From: Hoyosella rhizosphaerae
GTDB taxonomy: Bacteria; Actinomycetota; Actinomycetes; Mycobacteriales; Mycobacteriaceae
Direction of reading: 5' to 3'
Assembly: GCF_014643175.1 (NCBI RefSeq)
Contig: NZ_BMJH01000001.1
Location: forward strand, 1,054,001-1,118,000
Length of the DNA stretch: 64,000 bases
The notes beneath the pieces are model-generated. The model did no database searches and was not told the DNA's origin. It was given only the letters and a program-made list of their open reading frames with translations. A program made the translations under genes and the position numbers. Position 1 is the first letter of the stretch, and each line of letters begins with the position of its first letter. This document shows positions 44,596 through 53,350 of this stretch, one piece after another.

Positions 44596-45835
44596 CCGGG
44601 TCTAGGCCGAGAAGGGGAAATACTGAGCGACGGGTTTCTAAGATGGCACTGTCAACGCGGGCGAGGTCACGTTCGAGGCTCGGAGGGCCGGTGACGGTAC
44701 CCACCACCGAACCCGACCACGGGGTGTATTCACCAGTTCCGCCATCGCCCATCAGTTCTGGTGGGTGCTCTTCACCTGTGCGGCGTTGGGCGAGTTCTCG
44801 CCATTCGGTGGGCATGGGTGTGGAGAAGTCGATGTTGGTGCCCACCACAGCTGCGATGAGGTGAGTCCACGCGCGAGGTACGACGCGGGTTATGGAATAT
44901 CCGCCTCCGCCGGTGACTAGCCATCGTCCTTCACACACTTCATCGGCTAGGTCGCGCATTGCGAGGAACGCTGCGTTTTGCCCTTCGACGGTCAGTTTGA
45001 GGTCGGCTAGCGGGTCGTCGGCGTGGGTGTCGACTCCGCATTGGCTGACGATTACGTCGGGCTTGAACGCATGGATCGCCCCTGGGACTACGGCGTGAAA
45101 GGCGCGTAACCATTGAGCGTCGGTGGTTCCTGGAAGTAGCGGAAGGTTTACTGCCGTTCCTTCTGCTTTGCCACGGCCGAGTTCGGCTGCCCATCCGGTC
45201 CCGGGCCATATGGTGGCGGGGTGCTGGTGCAGCGATACCGTCATGACGCGGGGGTCGTCAAAGAAAATTTCCTGGACTCCGTCACCGTGGTGAACGTCAA
45301 CGTCGATGTAGGCGATGCGTTTGTACCCGTTGTTGAGTAACCAGTCGATGGCGATGGCGCAGTCGTTGTAGATGCAGAATCCGGCTGCACTGTTTGGCAT
45401 TGCGTGGTGCATCCCACCTGCGAGGGAGAGCGCTCGGGTGGCCTGCCCGCTTTGTATTAGCTTCGCCGCCGTAAGCGTGCCGCCGGTGATGGTGGCTCCT
45501 GCATGGTGCATGTCGGCGAAGATGGGGGTGTCTTCAGTGCCGAGTCCGTGTGCGCGTGCAATCAGTTGACCAGCGGGCGTTGCGGCATCGGTTGGGTTCG
45601 AGACACGTTTGACGGCACTCACATATTCGGGTGTGTGAACTCGTGTGATGTCGTGGTCTGCGCAGATTTCTGGTGTGATCCACGCAGATTCGGATAGGAC
45701 TCCGAGGGTCTGAGCGAGCGCCATAGTTAGTTCTAGGCGAACCGGGTTCATAGGGTGTGACTCGCTGAGCCGGTACCTGAGGAAGTCAGGTGTCCAGATG
45801 ACGGCGGAGTCGGAAGATTGGCTCGATTGACCCAT
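44579..45835 (-). CDS. acuC: AcuC-type class I histone-deacetylase-like protein deacetylase
   Basis: A 418-residue zinc deacetylase. Active-site blocks are GGMHHAMPNSAAGFCIYND (His-His pair and Tyr), YIDVDVHHGDGVQEIFF (zinc Asp and His), VSLHQHPATIWPG and SQCGVDTHADDPLADL (zinc Asp), and GGGGYSITRVVPRAW near the end. In Bacillus subtilis AcuC removes acetyl groups from acetyl-CoA synthetase and works against the acetyltransferase AcuA. Here the gene overlaps by 17 bases with the GNAT/synthetase fusion that follows it, so writer and eraser are co-expressed. TAGCGT lies 8 bases before the ATG, which may mean a leaderless message. It is divergent from ideR. Confidence 0.93.
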   Translation of the reverse strand: MGQSSQSSDSAVIWTPDFLRYRLSESHPMNPVRLELTMALAQTLGVLSESAWITPEICADHDITRVHTPEYVSAVKRVSNPTDAATPAGQLIARAHGLGTEDTPIFADMHHAGATITGGTLTAAKLIQSGQATRALSLAGGMHHAMPNSAAGFCIYNDCAIAIDWLLNNGYKRIAYIDVDVHHGDGVQEIFFDDPRVMTVSLHQHPATIWPGTGWAAELGRGKAEGTAVNLPLLPGTTDAQWLRAFHAVVPGAIHAFKPDVIVSQCGVDTHADDPLADLKLTVEGQNAAFLAMRDLADEVCEGRWLVTGGGGYSITRVVPRAWTHLIAAVVGTNIDFSTPMPTEWRELAQRRTGEEHPPELMGDGGTGEYTPWSGSVVGTVTGPPSLERDLARVDSAILETRRSVFPLLGLDPDDPRD

Positions 45836-45980
45836 GGTTACCTACGCTAGTACCCACAGTGACAACATGCGGGATTTCGCTGTGCGCGATAGTTGTTGAT
45901 GTTGACGCTCCGATGATTGAGTGGACTCCCCACGAACTGCGCTGTAAAGGTAAACTCGCGGTCGACAGAGGGGTGTGAGT

Positions 45981-46667
45981 GTGAGAGAACTTGTTGACAC
46001 AACGGAGATGTATCTTCGCACTGTCTACGAACTTGAAGAAGAAGGCGTGGTGCCGTTGCGTGCCCGCATCGCCGAACGGTTAGAGCAAAGCGGACCTACC
46101 GTGAGCCAAACAGTGGCTCGAATGGAACGTGACGGGTTGATTTCCGTCGCTGGTGATCGTCATCTTGAACTCACCCCAGAAGGTCGCGAACTTGCGATTG
46201 CGGTCATGCGTAAGCATCGATTGGCGGAACGCTTGCTTGTTGATGTGATCGGGCTTGATTGGGAGAATGTGCACGTCGAGGCGTGTCGCTGGGAGCACGT
46301 CATGAGCGAGGACGTGGAGCGTCGGCTTGTAACTGTGCTGAATAACCCCACGACTTCGCCGTACGGTAACCCAATTCCTGGGCTCGACAAGTTGGGGATG
46401 ACAATCGATCTCCCGCCTGAGCCAAGCCTGGTACGCCTGTCGGACATCCCTAAGGGTACGCCGGCGAATGTTGTCGTTCGTCGACTTGCGGAACACGTTC
46501 AGGTTGATGTGGAGCTGATTTCGCGTCTGCGTGACGCAGGTGTTGTGCCGAATGCGCGGATCACTGCGGAAATTCGTGGTGGCAGCGTCATGATCACCAC
46601 ACCGGGTCATGACGGTCTAGACATTCCGGAAGAGATGGCTCACGCAATTCAGGTGGAGAAACTCTGA
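45981..46667 (+). CDS. ideR: Iron-dependent repressor IdeR/DtxR
   Basis: A 228-residue metal-dependent repressor that, with Fe(II), shuts off siderophore and iron-uptake genes and controls storage. Every metal ligand known from IdeR is at its place: site 1 His79, Glu83, His98 (plus Glu171 and Gln174 from the SH3 domain), site 2 Met10, Cys102, Glu105, His106. The DNA-binding helix is SGPTVSQTVARMERDGL. I chose the GTG at 45981: AGAGGGG (45967-45973) is 7 bases before it and the product begins MRELVDTTEMYL, like MNELVDTTEMYL of IdeR. A GTG two codons earlier is too near the ribosome site. No iron box is visible at its own promoter. Confidence 0.97.
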   Translation: MRELVDTTEMYLRTVYELEEEGVVPLRARIAERLEQSGPTVSQTVARMERDGLISVAGDRHLELTPEGRELAIAVMRKHRLAERLLVDVIGLDWENVHVEACRWEHVMSEDVERRLVTVLNNPTTSPYGNPIPGLDKLGMTIDLPPEPSLVRLSDIPKGTPANVVVRRLAEHVQVDVELISRLRDAGVVPNARITAEIRGGSVMITTPGHDGLDIPEEMAHAIQVEKL

Positions 46668-46670
46668 GTT

Positions 46671-47666
46671 ATGCGTCTCTTAGTCACCGGGGGTGCCGGC
46701 TACGTCGGTAGTGTCTGTTCTGCTGTGCTTCTGGAGCAAGGCCACGATTTAGTGGTTGTCGATGACCTTTCTACTGGGAACAGGGACGCAGTTCCAGAAT
46801 CTGCCACTTTCGTTGAAGGCGATTTGGCGGACTGTGCCGTCGACGTTTTGTCTGCTGGGGTTGGTGGGCAAGCGTTCGACGGCGTGGTGCATTGTGCGGC
46901 ACGGTCGCTTGTTGGTGAATCGGTTGTCGATCCCGCCGAATATTGGCACGGGAATGTGGTGACATCGTTGCGCCTTCTGGATGCGATGCGCGCCACTGGC
47001 ACGCGGCGGTTAGTTTTTTCGTCGACAGCTGCTACTTATGGTGAGCCTGACGTTGTCCCCATTGTTGAGGATGCACCAACACGTCCGACGAACCCGTACG
47101 GTGCCACGAAGCTAGCAATTGATCACGCGATCACGTCCTACGCCAACGCCTACGGTATTGGCGCAACGAGCCTGCGATACTTCAACGTCGCCGGGGCGTA
47201 TGGAGGTGTCGGTGAGAATCGGATCGTCGAAACACATTTAATTCCATTGGTTTTGCAGGTTGCGATGGGTTATCGAGAGCACATTTCGGTGTTTGGGACT
47301 GATTGGCAGACCCGCGACGGTACTGCTGTGAGGGACTACATCCACGTGCGGGACCTTGCTGAGGCCCATGTATTGGCTTTGGAATCCTCGGTGGAGGGAA
47401 AGCATCGAATATTTAATCTTGGCAGCGGTGAGGGATTCACTGTTCGTGAGGTAATCGATGCGTGCCGCCGGGTTACTGGGCGGGATATTCCGGTTGTTGA
47501 TGCGCCGCGGCGGGCGGGCGATCCTGCGGTGTTGATCGCGTCGAGTGATCGTGCGATCAGTGAGCTTGGGTGGAAGCCGAAGCTCACTGAACTAGACACT
47601 ATTGTCGCGGACGCGTGGGAGTTCACGCGTCAGCTTGGGGATCGGTCACACGCAGCCCGGACGTAG
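46671..47666 (+). CDS. galE: UDP-glucose 4-epimerase
   Basis: A 331-residue short-chain dehydrogenase-type epimerase that interconverts UDP-glucose and UDP-galactose with bound NAD. NAD site [18 protein letters not shown], catalytic Ser/Thr in [11 protein letters not shown], the YxxxK pair in NPYGATK, and [23 protein letters not shown] as usual for GalE. UDP-galactose is the precursor of the galactan in arabinogalactan, which fits an AftC-bearing cell. It starts 3 bases after the ideR stop, so it is in the same transcript; the dtxR-galE pair is also found in Corynebacterium (from memory). Confidence 0.96.
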   Translation: MRLLVTGGAGYVGSVCSAVLLEQGHDLVVVDDLSTGNRDAVPESATFVEGDLADCAVDVLSAGVGGQAFDGVVHCAARSLVGESVVDPAEYWHGNVVTSLRLLDAMRATGTRRLVFSSTAATYGEPDVVPIVEDAPTRPTNPYGATKLAIDHAITSYANAYGIGATSLRYFNVAGAYGGVGENRIVETHLIPLVLQVAMGYREHISVFGTDWQTRDGTAVRDYIHVRDLAEAHVLALESSVEGKHRIFNLGSGEGFTVREVIDACRRVTGRDIPVVDAPRRAGDPAVLIASSDRAISELGWKPKLTELDTIVADAWEFTRQLGDRSHAART

Positions 47667-47669
47667 GGT

Positions 47670-48818
47670 TTACGGGCCTTCCAACGCTGCATGGTGCATT
47701 TCGGTCGCGGGTGGCAACGTCACGCCTAGGTTTTCGGCAAGTTCCCATCCTATTGCTGCGATGCCAGCTACTTGGTGTGGCGGCATACCTGCGCGGAGCG
47801 CCTGATCGAGCATCGTGGACATACGGTGATCAGGGTCTATTTCCAGGGCGATATCGAGCGCTACACCTGCGCGTGGTCCGTCGCCTCGAATGTAGGCAGA
47901 GAACGCCGCAAGAGTCGCGGCTTCCACACGCGGTGCGCCGTCAACTAGCTGGGTGAGCGTTGTCCACACAGCGTCGGCCGCGGACGCGTGCTCGGTGAGT
48001 GACAGCGCAAACAGGCAGTCGCGCACGGATTTGTGTTCAATCGCCTGGGCTACCGTGATGACCTCCGCGTCATCGAGTTCGCGTGACTGTGTTGGCTCAC
48101 CATTCGCGTGGTCCTGCGATGCACCGATATGCCCGACGGCTGTTAGAACCGAGATTAGGCGCGACGAATCACTGCTTGCGCTGCTGCCCTGGCGCATAGC
48201 GTCGGCGATTCGCCTCTTACGTTTCGAGTCGCGGCTCTCGAAGGACTGTTCGATATCGGACCTTTTATCGTAGATGGTTCTACCGGCAACGACGGTAAGT
48301 GCTGCGGCCTCAGAGCTTCCAGGGTCCGAGATTGTTCCGCTGTCGTGGACTGGGAAGATGCGTTCCCACGATTCGCCGTCAGCAATGGTCGTGCAGTGAA
48401 AAGCGCCCGTGATGGTAATTCCTCGCGCCTTGGTGGTTTCGCCAATTGCGACCAGGAGCGCTTCCCGATCACGCGGATCATTCCTGGAGTCGATGGCGAT
48501 GAGGACGAGTTCATCAACTTCATTGTTGACGCAGAAGCGTGCGAAGCTACGTCCGAGTTCACGAGTTGCTTGCCGGTGATGTGAATACGTGCTTGGTTGC
48601 TGCTGATTCTGGTCGGTGTACGGGATGTCACCTCGGATGAATCCCCGCATTTCGGTGCCATACGCTCCCCCGAGGCACACTCCGACGACAGAGTCTTCCG
48701 GGTAGAACCCGATCATGGCGGGCAATGCGGCGATGAGGTCACCTGGTTCAGTGAGTCGCAGGGTGGAGCGGTGCGGGACAGGTGGGTACGGGACTGCCGA
48801 GGATGCTGGGAACGTCAT
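47670..48818 (-). CDS. DUF4192 family protein
   Basis: A 382-residue soluble protein. It starts MTFPASSAVPYPP and has STLRLTEPGDLIAALPAMIGFYPEDSVV (given as TEPGDLIAALPAMIGF), VDELVLIAIDSRND and, near the end, DGPRAGVALDIALEIDPDHR with RAGMPPHQVAG. This pattern belongs to DUF4192, a common actinobacterial family of unknown role. The ATG at 48818 starts the conserved part; the frame is open to 48881 without support. It converges with galE, with 3 bases between the stops. Confidence 0.85.
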   Translation of the reverse strand: MTFPASSAVPYPPVPHRSTLRLTEPGDLIAALPAMIGFYPEDSVVGVCLGGAYGTEMRGFIRGDIPYTDQNQQQPSTYSHHRQATRELGRSFARFCVNNEVDELVLIAIDSRNDPRDREALLVAIGETTKARGITITGAFHCTTIADGESWERIFPVHDSGTISDPGSSEAAALTVVAGRTIYDKRSDIEQSFESRDSKRKRRIADAMRQGSSASSDSSRLISVLTAVGHIGASQDHANGEPTQSRELDDAEVITVAQAIEHKSVRDCLFALSLTEHASAADAVWTTLTQLVDGAPRVEAATLAAFSAYIRGDGPRAGVALDIALEIDPDHRMSTMLDQALRAGMPPHQVAGIAAIGWELAENLGVTLPPATEMHHAALEGP

Positions 48819-48968
48819 GAGAAGTAGCGTGCCCTGCCATGTGGGCGAGCGATAGTGCCCGCCCACATGTGTGGACAACACCGTCCCATGTGGACAAGTC
48901 CAACATTGGCGACTGAACTTGTCGCATGGTTGTGGTAGTGGTGCACGACCTTCGGTGCAAGCTTGCCG

Positions 48969-49808
48969 CTATTGCAGTGGAAACTCGACAGTGTCGGCGT
49001 ATGCCTCAGTTAGTCGATCCAGCGTGTTGTAGAACAGCATGTTGGCGAGGGTGCCGTCAGGCCGATCGTCAAACCTATTGGCGCTCAGGGCGACAATACG
49101 AATGTCACCGATTTGGGCGACGAGGGCAAGGACATGGTGTGGCCCGCTAACATTTGGTGCGTTGATCGCGCGTTCGAATGCGAGCGAATCACCAGCTGGT
49201 ACATGGGGTTGCGGGAGAAGAACAGTGTCTAATTCGACCACCCCACCGTTCGCTGTGACGACTGTGGCGAATCGACAATCCTGAATTGCTGCCTCGACAT
49301 CGGCCAATGATTCGGATGTGCGCATCACGGCGATACTGACATCCGAGACACCATCCGTTGTTTGGGCAGTACGAACGACAACGCCGTCAGGTTTAACGTC
49401 GTCGGGCATTGCTCCCATGACGCACGAACCGGTGCTGTCCAAGCTCGTTGGCGGGACTCCCTGCGCACGCATTATCGCAGCGGCAGCGGCACCGTTGCGG
49501 TAATCACGGACGACGTGGGAGTTTGGAAATTCTGACCGTGGCACCATTAATGCCCACAGGTCTGCCATGTCTGGCGAAAGTGAGTCGTCAGTACTGCTGG
49601 ACTGATCTATATGGACAAGGTTAATGGCCGTGACCCCATCAGCCGTAACATCAGCAGCCGTAACATCATTGATGGGCGAAACACTGATGGTGTTCGATGC
49701 CGCGATTCCAGCGGACGTACCGATAGCTAGTGCCGCCAACGCACTACACGTTGCTACGCCAAGTGCTGATCGGCGCAGATAATTCTTGCCTGATCCGTTG
49801 CCACTCAT
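48969..49808 (-). CDS. Exported protein of unknown function
   Basis: A 279-residue protein with a signal peptide (basic SGKNYLRRSALG, then VATCSALAALAIGTSAGIAAS). The mature part starts with a short low-complexity stretch (DVTAADVTADGV) and then forms a mixed alpha/beta domain with two Cys in SCVMGAMPDD and IQDCRFATVV that could make one disulfide. GPHHVLALVAQIGDIRIVALS and NTLDRLTEAY are the most regular blocks near the C-terminus. The layout recalls the extracellular sensor-like domains of mycobacterial lipoproteins, but I cannot name a family. It stands alone, 150 bases upstream of DUF4192. Confidence 0.75.
   Translation of the reverse strand: MSGNGSGKNYLRRSALGVATCSALAALAIGTSAGIAASNTISVSPINDVTAADVTADGVTAINLVHIDQSSSTDDSLSPDMADLWALMVPRSEFPNSHVVRDYRNGAAAAAIMRAQGVPPTSLDSTGSCVMGAMPDDVKPDGVVVRTAQTTDGVSDVSIAVMRTSESLADVEAAIQDCRFATVVTANGGVVELDTVLLPQPHVPAGDSLAFERAINAPNVSGPHHVLALVAQIGDIRIVALSANRFDDRPDGTLANMLFYNTLDRLTEAYADTVEFPLQ
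49640..49669. repeat. 15-bp tandem duplication inside the exported-protein gene
   Basis: CAGCCGTAACATCAG (49640-49654) is followed by CAGCCGTAACATCAT (49655-49669). It is in frame on the minus strand and gives the VTAADVTADG stretch just after the signal peptide. A small, probably recent, slippage event. Confidence 0.85.
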
Positions 49809-50252
49809 TTTATTGTTCTCCCCTGTGTTGCTCCCCGTCAGCCAAGCGCTACGCTCAACCCGTTTGTGTGGGTCGCCTGAGTCGCCTCATGCCGCGTCAT
49901 CACCAGCTAAAAATTTACAGCTGAACGAGCGCGAAAGAAGGCGAAAAAGGTTGAAGTGCAGCACTTTTGAGGCTGAAGCCTACAAGATCAGTATACGGGC
50001 ACGAACCGGCCTGATTCGCCCGAAATCGACCTCAAAATCTGTGCGATGAAACAAAAAGCCGGTGCCGTGCGTTATGAGACACAGGACTCGCTTGTAACGT
50101 GTTCATACGCCAAGTGGCGATGCTTCATGAACACCCCGAGGCGAGAATGGACGTAGCACGCCTGATACGCCATACTTTTCGTTTCGCCGACGACATCGCA
50201 ACAGTGACATCGCAAGAGTGACGCACCATCACCGGAGAGGGGACCTTGCACA
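49809..50252. other. Intergenic region before the PAC2 gene, with a long inverted repeat
   Basis: A 444-base divergent gap. The chief feature is an inverted repeat at 50099-50134: outer arms GTGTTCAT (50099-50106) and ATGAACAC (50127-50134), and inside them CGCC-AAGT-GGCG (50108-50119). A 14-base direct repeat, ACATCGCAACAGTG / ACATCGCAAGAGTG, lies at about 50194-50221 next to the ribosome site. Short open frames here have no ribosome site and no recognisable product. Confidence 0.7.
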
Positions 50253-51224
50253 ATGGACGACCAGTCCCGAATTTACGAACTCGAGTTCCCAAGTCCACGT
50301 ATCGATACCGCAGAAGGTTCTGCGCTGGTCCTCATCCATGGCTTGGAGGGCTTTGCGGACGCAGGCAACGCTGTTCGTATCGCCACCACGCATTTGCGGG
50401 AAAGCCTCGAAACCGAACTCATTGCATCGTTTTCTATTGACGAACTGATTGACTACCGGTCACGGCGACCCACCATGACGTTTACATCGGATCACTTCTC
50501 GTCGTACACCGCCCCAGAGCTCAGTTTGTACGCTGTGAAGGACTTGCAAGGGACGCCGTTCCTCCTGCTGTGCGGACTCGAACCTGACTTCAAGTGGGAG
50601 AAATTCACCGGTGCCATTCGGGCTCTCGCTGAGCAGTTTGGTGTTTCCCAAAGTGTTGGCCTGTCAGCGATTCCAATGGCGACACCCCACACGCGCCCAC
50701 TCGGCATCATTGGGCATGCCAGTGACCCGAGCAAAGTACGTCACAACCAACGGCTTGGTACTGAGGTGCAGGTTCCCGGAAGTGCTTCCGCTTTACTAGA
50801 GTTCCGCATGGGCCAGTACGGTTTTGACGCGCGCGGATTCTCGGTGCACGTTCCGCATTACCTCGCGCAGTCTCCGTACCCCGCAGCGGCGGTTCGTCTG
50901 CTCCGCAATGTTTCGGAAATCACCGGAATTGACGTACCGCTCAGTGCGTTGGAGAAAGCTGCCGACGAAATCGATCTGCAGGTCGCGGAGCAACTCGAGT
51001 CAAACGAAGAGGCTGCGGCAGTGGTTCGCGCTTTGGAAAACCAGTTCGACCTTGCATCGGAGAACGACACAAAACCGTCGTTGCTTGCCGCTGGCGACGA
51101 AATTCCGTCTGGCGATGAGCTCGGTGCTGAGTTTGAGCGATTCCTAGCCGAACAGGCGTTCACTGACAGTGGGGAAAACCCGCCGTACGAGGACAATTCG
51201 ACCGACGAATCGGACAATGTGTGA
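50253..51224 (+). CDS. PAC2-family protein (proteasome assembly chaperone-like; Rv2714-like)
   Basis: A 323-residue protein. The PAC2 fold is seen in ALVLIHGLEGFADAGNAVRIA, IASFSIDELIDYRSRRPTM, LLLCGLEPDFKWEKF and GLSAIPMATPHTRPLGIIGH, the last being the most conserved block. Acidic residues fill the C-terminal 60 positions, which are probably disordered. The family forms trimers; the bacterial role is not known, though Rv2714 has been studied structurally. The ATG at 50253 has GGAGAGGGG about 11 bases upstream. It starts a plus-strand run with the transglutaminase-like and hydrolase genes. Confidence 0.88.
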   Translation: MDDQSRIYELEFPSPRIDTAEGSALVLIHGLEGFADAGNAVRIATTHLRESLETELIASFSIDELIDYRSRRPTMTFTSDHFSSYTAPELSLYAVKDLQGTPFLLLCGLEPDFKWEKFTGAIRALAEQFGVSQSVGLSAIPMATPHTRPLGIIGHASDPSKVRHNQRLGTEVQVPGSASALLEFRMGQYGFDARGFSVHVPHYLAQSPYPAAAVRLLRNVSEITGIDVPLSALEKAADEIDLQVAEQLESNEEAAAVVRALENQFDLASENDTKPSLLAAGDEIPSGDELGAEFERFLAEQAFTDSGENPPYEDNSTDESDNV

Positions 51225-51267
51225 TTCAACTAGCGCATTGTGCGTTTAGCCGTCACAGTTGGTAACT

Positions 51268-52098
51268 GTGAGCGACGAAATTCGTACGGGCACTATGGTC
51301 CGTGATGTTTACTCCCGAACGGAAATGAATGTCAAAGAACCTGCGCGGATTTTCGCGCAGGTTGCTGCGGCGCACCATCCTGGCGCAGCGGTTGAAGAAT
51401 CGTTGTCCATTACTTGTAACGGCGAACCACTCAGCGCTGTGGAGGTAGACAGCCCTCATCGCGGTCGACTTCATAGCCTGTCGTCGCCTGTCGGACATGT
51501 CGTCATTGAATACAGCGCCACTCTGACAGGTCTGGCAGACCCCATTGAAGTTGATGCCATCGATGAGGCCCTGTACTTGCGTCCCAGTCGGTACGCAGAA
51601 TCAGACGAGTTGCTAGCGACGGCGTACGCAGAGTTTTCTGGCTCTAAGGACCCAGCGGAAATCTTCGACGCGGTTACCTCCTGGGTGTCGTCGCACCTTT
51701 CATATGTGCCGGGCAGTAGCGGACCGTCAGATGGTGCCGGGCATACCCTGCTGCATCGCCAAGGTGTGTGTCGTGACTACGCGCACCTCACTACCGCGTT
51801 CTTACGCGCCCTGGATGTCCCAGCTCGTGTTGTAGGTGTATACGCTCCAGGAATATCCCCCATGGATTTCCATGCAGTATGCGAGGCCTTTATCAATGGA
51901 GAATGGTTGATTGCCGATACGTCGAGGCTTGGACCACGTCAATCGATGGTTCGAATGGTGACGGGTAGGGATGCTGCCGATATTGCGTTTCTCTCGACCT
52001 ATAGCGGTTATGTGGAGTTGATTTCGACCAAAATTCAGGCGACTGTTCGGGGGCAGTTGCCATTCGATGACCATTCCACTCAGGTGCGCCTGCGCTAG
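51268..52098 (+). CDS. Transglutaminase-like cysteine peptidase-fold protein
   Basis: A 276-residue protein. An N-terminal beta domain (bacterial transglutaminase-like N region) comes first, then the papain-like core with a full triad: Cys168 in GVCRDYAHL, His202 in PMDFHAVCEA, Asp217 in LIADTSRLGP. The family may act as a peptidase or an amide-forming enzyme in the cytoplasm; there is no signal peptide. The GTG at 51268 is chosen; the frame opens at a TTG three codons earlier. No ribosome site is visible for either, so a leaderless start is possible. Confidence 0.88.
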   Translation: MSDEIRTGTMVRDVYSRTEMNVKEPARIFAQVAAAHHPGAAVEESLSITCNGEPLSAVEVDSPHRGRLHSLSSPVGHVVIEYSATLTGLADPIEVDAIDEALYLRPSRYAESDELLATAYAEFSGSKDPAEIFDAVTSWVSSHLSYVPGSSGPSDGAGHTLLHRQGVCRDYAHLTTAFLRALDVPARVVGVYAPGISPMDFHAVCEAFINGEWLIADTSRLGPRQSMVRMVTGRDAADIAFLSTYSGYVELISTKIQATVRGQLPFDDHSTQVRLR

Positions 52099-52272
52099 TT
52101 TTTCGTAGCGGTTTCAATGCGTGTACATCTCTACGAAATGTAGTTGGAACACTTTGTTACACACATTTAGGTTTTGCGGTTAGGTGATGGGATAGCGTTA
52201 ACCACAACCCCGTCGGCTTCAACTTCTCACGCAGAGTCCGTTCCGGTGTGGGCTCGACTTGGAGGAGGATAC

Positions 52273-53301
52273 GTGAATACACCATCACCTCACACATGGC
52301 GGCCAGCGTTACGTGCAGTACCCAACGCTGAACCGGAAGTGTCCTACCGCATTATTCATGGTTATCGACGTGCCTTCCGCATCTCGGGCAGCGGTCCAGC
52401 CCTTCTATTACTCCACGGTATTGGCGACAACTCGTCCACATGGTCTGAGGTGATCCCACACCTGGCGAAGTCATTTACTGTCATCGCGCCAGACCTGTTA
52501 GGCCATGGACTGTCGGATAAGCCGCGGGCTGACTATTCGATCGCCGCGTTCGCCAATGGAATTCGCGACTTACTCAGTGTCCTCGACATCGACTCGGTGA
52601 CTCTAGTTGGCCACTCACTCGGTGGCGGCGTCGCAATGCAATTCACATACCAGTACCCCCAACTAGTCGACAGGCTCATCTTGGTCGGTTCTGGCGGGAT
52701 TACTCGTGAAGTCAATTTTCTACTGAGGGCCGCAACGCTCCCAGGCGTGACCAAGTTCGCCCGGGCCTTTCAGGTGCCTGGTGTTGTGCCAGCGCTGCGT
52801 ACCGTTGGTAAGTTCGCTCGCCCGCTCACACATCACGTTCACGACGCCGAAGATTTACTGCGAATATTGTCCGATCTGCCAGTGCCTGGAAATCGTGAAG
52901 CCTTCTTACGGACTTTGCGGGCGGTAGTTGATTGGCGCGGCCAGATAGTTACCGGCCTTGACCGCTGCTATCTAGCTGAGGCTATGCCCGTACACATCGT
53001 GTGGGGTGAACACGATTCTGTGATTCCTGTTTCTCACGCGCACCTCGCCCACGCCGCAATGCCGAACTCAAGGCTCACAGTATTCCGTAATTCGGCCCAT
53101 TTTCCGTTCCACGACGATCCGCATAGGTTTGTTGCATTGGTCGAAGAGTTCGTGGCATCAACGTCCGCCCACGTCTTTGACCAAGCGCGATGGCGCCGCT
53201 TGCTCTATGAAGGAATGAGTGATCGAGCACTCACAGGCAGTGATTGGACTAGATCCGCGGTACTGGACGCGATGGGCAGTGCAGAACGCAGCGCCACCTG
53301 A
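52273..53301 (+). CDS. Alpha/beta hydrolase (Rv2715-like)
   Basis: A 342-residue hydrolase (Rv2715 has 341). The fold shows ALLLLHGIGDNSSTW (HG oxyanion loop), APDLLGHGLSDKP, the nucleophile elbow VGHSLGGGVAM, acid in VWGEHDSVIP and His in RNSAHFPFHDDP. The triad Ser-Asp-His is complete. The substrate is unknown. The GTG at 52273 has GGAGGAGG 4 bases before it; the frame is open to 52174 without a ribosome site. It follows the transglutaminase-like gene by 174 bases. Confidence 0.9.
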   Translation: MNTPSPHTWRPALRAVPNAEPEVSYRIIHGYRRAFRISGSGPALLLLHGIGDNSSTWSEVIPHLAKSFTVIAPDLLGHGLSDKPRADYSIAAFANGIRDLLSVLDIDSVTLVGHSLGGGVAMQFTYQYPQLVDRLILVGSGGITREVNFLLRAATLPGVTKFARAFQVPGVVPALRTVGKFARPLTHHVHDAEDLLRILSDLPVPGNREAFLRTLRAVVDWRGQIVTGLDRCYLAEAMPVHIVWGEHDSVIPVSHAHLAHAAMPNSRLTVFRNSAHFPFHDDPHRFVALVEEFVASTSAHVFDQARWRRLLYEGMSDRALTGSDWTRSAVLDAMGSAERSAT

Positions 53302-53337
53302 GCTTCCTTCCATACGAAGTTTGACGGTAGGAACAGA

Positions 53338-53350
53338 TAGCCTGTAGCGG
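53338..53350 (+). promoter_or_regulatory. -10 box for a leaderless DUF3516 helicase message
   Basis: TAGCCT (53338-53343) ends 6 bases before the GTG at 53350 and no ribosome site precedes that GTG. This is the usual actinobacterial layout for a transcript that begins at the start codon. A TTGACG at 53321-53326 is too close (11 bases) to be its -35. Confidence 0.5.

Noticed and set aside
45836-45980. Iron box at the ideR promoter
   Set aside because: No 19-bp palindrome of the TTAGGTTAGGCTAACCTAA kind is present.
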